The notes under the pieces are model-generated. The model did no database searches. It saw only the letters and a list, made by a program, of their open reading frames with translations, and had not been told where the DNA came from. From Sipunculus nudus (Eukaryota > Annelida > Sipuncula > Golfingiida > Sipunculidae), in NCBI GenBank assembly GCA_026874595.1, contig CM049312.1, positions 29,497,456-29,561,455 on the forward strand: DNA of 64,000 nt. Reading direction: 5' to 3'. The position numbers and the translations under genes are program-made. Of the stretch, positions 54,881 through 64,000 are shown one piece after another. The stretch's first letter is position 1; every line of letters starts with the position of its first letter.

Positions 54881-57795
54881 AACTTTTTTTCTCTTATCTG
54901 TAGGACTTCTATCATGTTTATGATCAACTCCCATTCTGGATCTGCTGATCTAAGGGAACACCAAGTTACATTTATATTTTCAGAGGAAGGAGCAATTGGC
55001 TAACCTTATACATATATTAATCACTTCCATTGTGCTGACAGTTTACTCATAATTGTTCATACTTATTACACTGCAACCCCCCTAACATTCATCCTCTCCT
55101 GACATTTTGTTTCATCATATACTACTAGTGCTGCCAACTGCCAACTATCATGAAACTAATTGTACCTGTTTGATATTTTTTCCAGTAGGTTCAGGAATTA
55201 AAATTCATGGACAAATTTCCATGGTTTTGAATTATTTTATAATTTAAATAAATATTAAGTCATAACTTTAGTTATTTCTTTTAAATTGAAATGGCCCCAT
55301 TTGGGATTTAGACATGCTAATAAAGGAAAGTTAGCCAAACCATTCAGCCTCCTTTCTGGAATGGAGTCCGAACACCTGCAGGAGTCTCCCCTCTGATTTG
55401 ACAGAACCACAAACGGGAATCTATGCAAAGTAAAAGGGGTATCTATGCATACTATCTAAAAACACCCAATAGTTGGTAGTTTTCTCAAAGATCCAGATTA
55501 TGTCACCCAAGAATAGACCCTCTTCACCTTTCCCAGCATGCCATGCCAGGCTATAAACAAAAGCCGGAGGTAACAACTGTCTGATTTTCGTGAGAGTAGG
55601 TCCCCATTTTTTTTCATACATACTGAAGATTAAGTTATAATTTGTGTCCCATAATTGGAGTAACCAACTACTTTTCCTAATTTGTAGGGGTTTGTTGCAG
55701 GTCCTCACACTGAATGCAAAATATCATGGCCTGAACCACTTTGGTTATAACTGACCAAACTTTCTAGGGTAAACTCTCCACCATAGGGGCACAAACTCTA
55801 ACAAAAAATTAACATACAAGGAAGATTTGTAAGCATAACATGCCTGTAGCTACAGTAAAATAAAAACATTTGAGCAAATTTGGCTGACTTGCTTGTAGGT
55901 GGGGATGACATCACAGTGGTTGAAATGCTATTTTGAAATTATTGTTACAGCTTCATATCCATGGTATTTGGTTTTCTTGATTTTTACTTTCACAATTATT
56001 TATCAGGGTTCCATTTTACACGATATTCCCAATTAAAAAAATGAGTTACACAAAGTATGTGCATTATTGTATTATGTTGTCCCTTACCATTAGGTTTAAA
56101 CAAATATTTTACACAGTATCTCTGCAACTTTTGACAAAATTTCCTACCAGATTTTAACAAAGGGGCACACAATGGCCAGTAACCAAACCTGACTTTTTAC
56201 CACGACTCCTGGTTTCTTATTTAAAATTATTATACTTTTCATTTTTTTTACCTAGTATATTAAATTCCAAGTTTTCCCCATGGACTTGCAGGCATTTTTC
56301 CATGCCCCAGATTAACCAAATACTTCTCAAATGTGAATATGCAAATGGGTCCTGTAGAGTTGCCAGCAAACCTAATTGGTGCTCCTTATCATCTAGATAC
56401 CTTAATACTCATTCAAAATACAATGCCTTCCACAGGCAGTGGACCTTTCTATAAATATAAAATTAAGAAAATGCATGAAATAATCAGGATACAAATATAT
56501 CGTTATATATTTATTTACATATTTATGTAATAAAAACATGACATTTCTGTCATAGTGATAATATTTTACAAAACATATAATATACAAAAAGAAATCTGTA
56601 CAATGAAGCCATGTATATGCAAACATATGACATCAGAAAGGAAAATTATGATCATGAATGTACCATTCTTCCAACAGATGTTCCAGTAATCAAAGATGGA
56701 AAACAATCAAAATATTTACTCTAGTCAAATGCTGTGTCAAGCTTGATAATTGTGAGGCTCATTTTTCACAATTTCAACTTTTTCATTGTTTTGTGAGGCT
56801 TCATTCTGACAATGCAGAAACCTACATAAAGCATCCATTATCACATTGATTATTTATTATGTTTGGTAATCTTAAGAATTTAATGAGAACCAATGACAAC
56901 AGGTAGAAATTCTTGTCCCCTTTAGGCAGATAACGTGGAAGATTTGATATTATTTATGATTTCTACCTTTGATTTACAGGTAACATAATAAATATGTTGG
57001 TACTTATATCATCAATATTGTCTTTTGACTTTAAACCTGCAGGTGTGGTCATGTTGATAACATACGTGTGTAGATCAGGGCGTATCATTCATTGTTTGCT
57101 TTTCTCTTGATAATTTCTCTTTTGCAAATATTGCAAATTTAAAACTCAAGCAAACAAAATGCCAACCACAGTTTTTGGATGACATGGCTGAACCTTTTGG
57201 CCCTTAAGAAAACTGTAGTCTCTGGACACAAAGGATATGTACAAAGGAAAAACATAATTTTAAACAGATTTATCAATTTTTAGCAGCCTTCATTGGTGAC
57301 TGAGAGGGATCACTTTATGGTGTAAAGCTTGGGGGCATTCATATATTTTGCAGTGTGTGTCATTTAAAAATGTTAAAAGTTATGATAACTAATTTTTTTA
57401 TAAGGGCAATACCTCGTAATTTTATTTCAATAGCTTTGAAAAATTATACAAGAAAAATAAAGGGCACCCTATGGCTTAGAACAATGAAAGTATGGCAGTA
57501 ACATACAGGGCTAAGCGCTGAACATGATTTTAATATATGTGGCAATGATACATAAGATTTAGTTAGGTGAAAAAAATGGTGGTTGAACAAATATTTAACT
57601 TTCTTGTATATTTTACATACCATTCATAACTTTCAGCTATATCACTAAAATGCAGTGATAAGCTTTAAGACTTCACACCAATGTGTAAGTGAGACTTTCC
57701 CTCAATCAGTGTAACCAAGACCTGGTCACCAGAAGGCTGAGTGACCTTAAATGCAACTGACAAATGTTTGCTTTGGCTCATGGATACAGCGAATG
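54881..57795. other. Convergent stretch between HNF1 and SUDS3
   Basis: 2.9 kb between the candidate HNF1 poly(A) site and the SUDS3 stop codon. The right part is presumably SUDS3 3' UTR. It is AT-rich, and I see no gene, RNA or clear repeat in it. Confidence 0.5.
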
Positions 57796-57888
57796 CTAGG
57801 GCCGCTTTCTGATGGTCCATTTGCCTTTTTGTAACTGTGCAACATGAACTTTAAGTTTTGTTTGGTCGGTTGTTTTCCGTAGCCACAC
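57796..57888 (-). CDS. SUDS3: SUDS3 terminal coding exon
   Basis: 93 nt including the TAG stop, after acceptor TTTTTCAG. It codes [20 protein letters not shown], then [10 protein letters not shown]. The protein ends one to two residues before the usual RRRSAA-type tail of vertebrate SUDS3. The 3' UTR continues leftward; possible minus-strand poly(A) signals (TTTATT on +) lie at 56853-56858 and 56510-56515. Confidence 0.93.
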   Translation of the reverse strand: MWLRKTTDQTKLKVHVAQLQKGKWTIRKRP

Positions 57889-60800
57889 CTGAAAAACAAA
57901 GAAATCCCCCAAAATTAAACTTTGAGAACATAAAATAAAATGAGCTTAAATAAAATAGTTCTGACAAAATTTATCATTGATTCATTAATTATTATGATTA
58001 TTAAAGTGTTAAGTCAAGATCCATCAAAAACTTACAAATCAGTTGCACCATTCACAACAGCTTTAAAACTTAGGTTTTTATGATATGATACAATAAATTA
58101 ACAGTAATATTACATACCAAAATATTTACAAAGATGGAAAATAAAGCTAAATATGTAAATTTAAGTTATTAGGACATCCGATGATAGGACATACTGGCTA
58201 ATAAAAAGATATATAATATATAAGACTACATATTTGAATCAAATGGAATTGAAAAATTATATGTTAATAAGACAAATGAGATTTTTCTTGCCTTCAACAT
58301 TTGAAATAAAAAATATTCATAAGTATAAAGCTTTCAAGCACATAAACTGATAAAATTTTGCACATAATCATTAGCATGAGCTCCTACCTCGTTAGTACTG
58401 AATGTTGTTATTGTTGCGGATACTTTGCCTGTGTCTTTTGATTCAACGTAAACTGACTGGCCTCTGTGAAACCTGAAAAATATGTTATTAAATAAGTACG
58501 GCTGGTGTTACAAATTATCTCATGATATAATAAAATAACAATATTTTGATACTTTGCTCACCATGTGACATGATTTGATAGATATATTACACCGTATACA
58601 TTATAATTTAGATACAATGTAAATGATATATTATAATTTAAACACAAGTGTGTGACATGATATGATAGATATAATATACGTTATAATTAAGATAAAATGT
58701 ATATGATATATCATAATTTAAACACAAGCCAAATATTCCCATGTATGTTATGTAGTAGTTTAATCAAATTTATTTCCAATCCTTATACATAACTGATTTC
58801 CAAAAGATTTCCCATTCAGATGTCATTCAACTACAAAACCAATGGCATTTTATCTCAGATGTGTTACAAGGTGCTGAGACACAAATGTCAGAAAAGATTT
58901 TTCATCATTTGATAAAATATAGAATGATGAAATTGATAACTTATTGATACAGGGGCATGGTGAATCTGTGAATTATTTGGGCCCTAATATTTGGAAATTT
59001 AATAACTGCTACTTTGAACTGCCTCTGGAGACATAATGAAAGAAACTACTTCTATTTCCTACTATCATTAAGATGATTTACCATTTATAAAGACCATTAA
59101 AGAACAAAAAGGGGCATTATCTTAAAATTTTCATAAATTAAATCAATTATAGCAACAATGCAAAATTTCTATTTAGGAAAAACTGTTTGTTAAATTCTGT
59201 ACATCATATACACCATGAATTGAGAAACCATCATCACATGACTGACATGACTTAATGAAAACAGACCAATGTGAACCCTAGTCAAATTTCACAGGCTGAC
59301 TCATCCAGTCCAAGTAATACAATCATTTGGGACAATTCCATAGGGGTCATAATAACGCCTTTCCACCTGCCTCAGACAGGTAAACAAGTGCACAGAAAAG
59401 CATTTTTCATGTTGTACAATCCATTGGAAAGGTGAATACCTAGATGTTTTTCAACATAAATAACTGATAACTAGTAACCAACTCCCTATATTTTCCTATA
59501 AAAAATGGTCTATAGTTTCTTATAATTTAGGCCCTCCTCTCCTACATTTCCCTGAGTTTTTTTACTGTGCAATCGTGTTTCTAGTATAACAGTTTTATTA
59601 ATGAAAACATTCAGTTCTTTTTGCATGCAAGTGTGCGTGTAGGATGGTATGTGAGATAGCAGAATTGGGTTTACACTTGGCGAGGTGTGACTTAAACTTT
59701 AGCAGAAAAGCAAACTTTTCTGCAGAAAGGCAAACCTGTATTAATGCCTTTTTGTGGAAAGGTGAAAATTTTGAAGTATTATGATCCCTGTACTATGTTA
59801 CCAACCCCAAACAGAGATGTATACAGTTTATTTTCATGATAAATAATTTTTCGCAAATTTCTCAAATTAGAAACCAAACTGGGAGTAAAAGCTAAAAATA
59901 GTATCTAAAATAAGCAAGGAGAATGAGTTTCATTAATTCACTCACCATTTCTTTTCATAATATAACCTGCTTTCATCTATCCTCGCCTCAAACAGGTGGT
60001 CGCTGGAGGCGTTTGTGGCAGGAATCGGCGTCTGCGTCTTGGGTCTGATTGGTTTATTGCTGACTTTGCTGATGATCTTGAGGTCATCAAGTATATCGGC
60101 CTCATCTAGGCAGTAGTTTAGCTGAGGTGATCAAGTTAAGGTGCAAAATATAAGTTTTTTTTTTTAATCTTTCAGTTTAAAGCCAGCATGGATCTCTGAC
60201 ATAGCCAAACTGAAAAACAAATGTTTATATATTTAATTTTTTTTTCAAATCCCCCAACTTCACATCTAGATAAACAAATTATAAAATAATAACTTCAGAA
60301 AGACATAGGCCCACTCAGAGACTCATGTGCATCAAAAGGCATCAATCTAGTATCTGTATCTCCTTATAGTCTGTTCCACCACCTGCTGTCCACCTTTTTT
60401 TGTAGATAATTTTCGTAAAAAATTTATAATTTACGACTAGAATACAGGTAGTCAACAAGCGACTACGTGTATCCGCAAAAATCAGAGTAGGACGGGTTAA
60501 GTGAGGCATAGATTGAGTGGCAAGGGGAAATAGAGTTACATGTGTTACATACTAGAATGGATGTCTGCCACGTAAACAATGATTGTAGGTGGTGCCACCT
60601 GTTATTTAAACAAGAAACTATCCAAGCTTTATACACATGCAAAATTTCAGGTTGAAAAGTCAAACCACTGCAGAGATATGAGTGATTTTATCCCACAGCA
60701 GACAAACAGATGGACGCTGTGCAAAAATGGCTGCAATGGTGAATGAAGCTTGCTCCACCTGTCATAAAGTCAAGAAAGCTATCCAGGATGTATACACATG

Positions 60801-62072
60801 CCGAATTACAGGTAATTTGGTCAAACCACTGCAGAGATATGAGTGATTTTAACCCAAGGCAGACAAACAGATGGATGCTGTGCAAAAATGGCTGCAGGTG
60901 GTGCCACCATTTTTGTGTATGTTATAAAGCTATCCAAGGGCTACATTTATGTAAAATTTTTCCTAATTGGTCGAACGGTTCCCGAGATATGAGCTTGGAT
61001 GTCTGCAGGGTAAACGTGAATGTAGGTGGCGCCACCTGTCATAAAATCAAGAAACTTATCTAGGATGTATAAGCATGCCGAATTTAGGGTGAATTAGTCA
61101 AACCAATGCAGAGATACGAGTGATTTAAACCCAAGACAGATGAACAGATGGACACTGTGCAAAAATGGCTGCAGGTGGCGCCACCATTTTATGTGTATGT
61201 TATAAAGCTATCCAAGGGCTACATTTGTACAAAATTTTTTTCCTGATCGGTCGAACAGTTCCCGAGATATGTGGGTTTATGTGTTGAAACAGACGCACAA
61301 AGGGACGCTTGGCAGAGAGGAAAGGTCAGAGGTCAAGGCCAATTGGTTAGGCACCAGTTCACATGTGATTCGATAATTGGTGTAAGTTTCGGAAAAATCT
61401 GACTAGTAGTCTCAGAGGAGTTCACTGGAAAAGAACGCCGCCGCCGCCGTGGCAGAACCCGGTCAAAAACATAGTGTCCACAAAACTTCGTTTTGGGGGA
61501 TACAATATTTCATAGATAACTACATATGGAAGTGACAACTAAATATGGCAATTAGGAATTTTACAAAAAAATTCTGCAGTTTTATGTTTCACAACATTTT
61601 TGTCTCTTCACAATAATCATGTAGATATGATGTGTCCCTCTTTGTTTAGCTGGTTATTTTAGAGCATTTACATGACATCATCCAATCAGAAGTTGTTACC
61701 TGAGGCTGTTTTTGCATGTGACCAATAACATTGACCGCCACAAATGGGACTGGTATGTTGTAAAATGTAGACTGATTCCTCATATTTTCAAATAACTCTG
61801 TTTCTTAAATAAAGTCTAAGGTAGGTATTTAATTACCTTGTTGAAAATTAGGTCCTTCAATCTTCTACACTAACATTGTTTCCCTTGAAATGAAACTAAA
61901 AAAAATGTTCATAGAAAAAAGAAGTGGACAAGACGAGATGAAACAGCCTATAGTTGCAGGAAAAAGACAAGGATATCAGGTGAAGGCTTCCTGCGCTTTT
62001 CTGGCAGTGGCATGGGGTCATTTTGACGTCTTCTCAATTTTCTGGTCACTATGGGTTTTACTTCCATAGAAT
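57796..62072 (-). CDS. SUDS3: SUDS3/SDS3, Sin3-HDAC corepressor subunit, 3' half only
   Basis: Minus-strand gene with four exons in the window: 62072-61969, 60121-59946, 58472-58388 and 57888-57796 (stop TAG at 57798-57796). It codes the last 151 residues or so. The order matches human SUDS3: [15 protein letters not shown], then [15 protein letters not shown], then QLNY-type start [15 protein letters not shown], then [35 protein letters not shown], then [20 protein letters not shown] and [12 protein letters not shown]. In the known family, SDS3 scaffolds the Sin3-HDAC1/2 complex in the nucleus; its N-terminal acidic region and coiled coil would lie on exons beyond 64000 or in unseen exons. 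BRMS1/BRMS1L are the alternative relatives, but the C-terminal match is closest to SUDS3. The gene is convergent with HNF1. Confidence 0.9.
57889..58387 (-). other. SUDS3 last intron
   Basis: 499 bp, AT-rich; no feature beyond its splice sites. Confidence 0.85.
58388..58472 (-). CDS. SUDS3: SUDS3 internal exon
   Basis: 85 nt read leftward from 58472; acceptor TTTTTCAG, donor GTAGGA. It codes the end of Trp, then [20 protein letters not shown], then ITTFSTNE. The human counterpart is [20 protein letters not shown] and onward. Confidence 0.93.
58473..59945 (-). other. SUDS3 intron
   Basis: 1.47 kb, AT-rich. A segment near 59480-59580 rich in CCCTATATTTTCCTATA words resembles 35790-36250. I see nothing else. 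Confidence 0.8.
59946..60121 (-). CDS. SUDS3: SUDS3 internal exon
   Basis: 176 nt read leftward from 60121, acceptor CCTCAG, donor GTGAGT-like at 59945. It codes [20 protein letters not shown], then a Thr/Pro-rich linker ([16 protein letters not shown]) and [17 protein letters not shown], ending with two bases of a Trp codon completed by the next exon. Confidence 0.92.
60122..61968 (-). other. SUDS3 intron with Helitron-like insertion
   Basis: 1.85 kb between the SMEVKP exon and the LNYCLDE exon. Most of it is the Helitron-like copy C at 60437-61500; the rest is AT-rich. Confidence 0.85.
60437..61500 (-). mobile_element. Helitron-like element copy C
   Basis: 1064 bp, reverse orientation. 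Read on its own strand it starts A|TCCCCCAAAACGAAGTTTTG (with a small terminal hairpin) and ends GTAGTCGCTTGTTGACTAC, CTGTATT, CTAG|T. This gives the full Helitron set: insertion between A and T, 5' TC, 3' hairpin a few bases before CTRR, and no target duplication. It holds about five palindromes. Inserted in a SUDS3 intron. Confidence 0.75.
61969..62072 (-). CDS. SUDS3: SUDS3 internal exon (basic SMEVKP region)
   Basis: 104 nt read leftward from 62072. Acceptor TTTGCAG is good. It enters in phase 1 (the codon completed by AT is probably Asp, as in human GDSMEVKP) and leaves in phase 0. The donor read as CTT|GTCTTT is weak; it is chosen because it is the only GT before an in-frame TAG and its phase fits the next exon. 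Confidence 0.8.
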
Positions 62073-64000
62073 CTGCAAATATAAATCAAAATATTTTACG
62101 TTAAATAATATTTTACAGAATAATTATTTGTGAATGTCTGATATTTAATTTTGGCTGTCATTTTATTACGCTCTTTACAAAGTGCTATAGGCCTACTACC
62201 TATATTGTAAGCGCAGTTTGTTATGACCTCGTACTGTATTTTTGTCTAATCAAATGAGACCTTGTGCTGGAAGACACAGCAAAACGAGGAATACACGGAG
62301 CCATTGTTTTCATTTCGTTTTGAGTGACAGCTCATTGCCCCAGTAACCGTCTGAACAGGCCACAGGCTCAGAGAGAATGGCCCCAGACGTGGTTTGCTTA
62401 GGGCCTTGGGCACATAGGATGCCCGGCAGGTGAGCTGTAATTCAAATGAAACATAACAGCAAAGGCTGCGTGCACACCTCGCTTGCTGGTTTCAGTTCTG
62501 CAGACAACAGATACATGGCTACACTAACACATTCATAATGTCATAATTGAATCAGTCGATGATGCGAGAATGCAGAGAGAGGAATTAAAATTCGACCATA
62601 AACTGTCATCAAGCAGGGCTTGAAGAGCAGCTATGGGAGGAGCCAGGATACCTGTCGAGTGTTTGTTCATTGGCATCTGGTTGGCTGCTTGTCACATCAT
62701 ATGCACCATTTTTTTCAGCAGACAACGAACCTCCATCTGGTGTCTAATTGTATCATAAACGGTCAAAGCAGGTGGGGTGAAAATCATGCAGTTGCTTCTT
62801 TAGAAGCGCAAGATTTTTGCTGCCTTGGGAGCCTATCATTTCATTAATTTTTTCTTTCATATAAATACTATATAAATGGAAAATTTTGTGACATGCAGTT
62901 CTCCCTGACAGCTCACATCCTGCATTTCAACATATAATAATTAAACCATCTGGCCATAAGAGCATGTTGAGCAAATGCATATACAAATCCTGCCATGATA
63001 CATGGACCAAGTAAGTACTGCATGAAACAATATAAGGGAAATAATATAACAAAATAATATTGAACAAACAATGCTAACTTGTCAAGTCAAGAGTTGAGAT
63101 GACCTATGAACCTGACAATAGAATTTTTCTATTGGAGACAAAAATAATTTGCCTTTTATTTGTGTCTCTACCCCCCCCCCCCCCCCCCCCACCAATGGAA
63201 CAGGAATGCTCTGTCAGTAAAATGGTCATTTTTTTACAGTCAATTCACTGTGCTTTGGACACTGTTTTGCAAGGGTTCAAATTTCACTATCTCACCATAA
63301 TGTAACAGTATATCCCAAATTTCATGAATTATACAAAGTAATATGTGCACAAATCATAAAATTTGGACATGGCCCTAATTGATCACCGTATGAGTAGAAA
63401 TCAGTGGTCACTGTTGGTATATAATTCAAAAGTTCTGATTACTTATAATACCTTTCTTAGATTAACTGTAACTATAAAATGGATTATTAATAATAAACTC
63501 AATTTTGTTTATTTCAATTTGCCTGAAACAATGGAGCCTCTTATTCATGATGGTTTTATTTTCCCGAAAGGGAAATTATAAAAAAATCACAAATTTAAAA
63601 CCCTCAAAAAAACAAAAAGGCAATCACAGTATAAACATTTATCTATCTGTTAAACATTAATATCTTGTTGGCAACTTTCCAATAAATATTCAAATGGTAA
63701 CAACTCAGCATTCCATTTACAGGTGGAATGACATAGAATGGGAGCCAGTTTTTTCATCATCACAGCTGACTTGTCACCAATTGCAATTTGTACTGGTTTC
63801 TTAAATTATATAATTCATCTAATGCTAAAATATGAGTATGGATTGAACTTATAAGTGTGAGTATTAAATATTATTGAGTAATGAAGTATGAGGCATAAAC
63901 CTGTACATATATGTGACATTCATATGAATTGAATAATTTTAAAATTTTCTGTTTGCACTTAAATTTTCTATTAAACCTGAAAAGGAATAGCATGAAGTCA
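62073..64000 (-). other. Upstream SUDS3 intron sequence to window edge
   Basis: No preceding SUDS3 exon (coiled-coil region ending in Gly of the ELTGD type) could be found here, so the gene continues beyond the window. The stretch contains the inverted hAT-like copy at 62167-62835 and a poly(C) run at 63171-63190. Confidence 0.6.
62158..62844 (-). mobile_element. 0.7-kb hAT-like non-autonomous element, copy 3 (inverted)
   Basis: The body at 62167-62835 (669 bp) is the reverse complement of the other two, starting TACGCTCTTTAC and ending GGGAGCCTA (one inverted-repeat base changed). Flanks TCATTTTAT and TCATTTCAT agree at 8 of 9. It is the most diverged copy and lies upstream in the SUDS3 gene. 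Confidence 0.8.

Noticed and set aside
55421-55708. 95-codon minus-strand frame between HNF1 and SUDS3
   Set aside because: No family resemblance; it could be a repeat remnant, but nothing supports a gene.
60743-61063. 106-codon plus-strand frame in the SUDS3 intron
   Set aside because: Same repeat-derived peptide as 25120-25644, antisense of the Helitron-like array.

Overview
This is a eukaryotic, AT-rich window with large GT-AG introns and many interspersed repeats. Protein similarity and repeat style point to a lophotrochozoan invertebrate, most plausibly a mollusc; the species cannot be fixed from the window. Nothing bacterial (operons, CRISPR, riboswitches) is present. All homology statements rest on recall of protein families, because no search was run.

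Two protein genes can be supported. The first is a complete HNF1 (hepatocyte nuclear factor 1 / POU-homeobox TCF1-type) gene on the + strand. It has eight coding exons from 19366 to 49291, all with GT-AG introns and compatible phases, giving 5271 nt and 1756 residues. The N-terminal dimerization helix, POU-specific domain and atypical loop-containing homeodomain are clear. The last exon carries 3.9 kb of coding sequence and makes the protein about three times as long as vertebrate HNF1A or HNF1B. The second gene is the 3' half of a SUDS3/SDS3 gene (Sin3-HDAC corepressor subunit) on the - strand. Four exons lie between 62072 and 57796, and the 5' exons are outside the window. The two genes are tail to tail.

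Layout: 1-9466 is intergenic, with a SINE, one half of an inverted repeat pair and a recurring TCAACTCCGTCAC motif. 9475-11654 is a composite hAT-like element. 12.9-13.87 kb is a 40-bp minisatellite. 14498-15196 is the first of three related 0.7-kb hAT-like elements. 15.2-19.37 kb is the HNF1 upstream region. 19.4-49.3 kb is HNF1 with transposon-filled introns. 49.3 to about 54.9 kb is its probable long 3' UTR. 54.9-57.8 kb is the convergent intergenic stretch. 57.8-64 kb is SUDS3.

The most unusual material is the giant HNF1 C-terminus and a Helitron-like repeat family with at least three copies. That family carries a phased array of the palindrome AGGTGGCGCCACCT, spaced 129/149 bp alternately. 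Several hAT-like elements have exact or near-exact 8-bp target duplications, and one keeps a recognisable transposase C-terminus.
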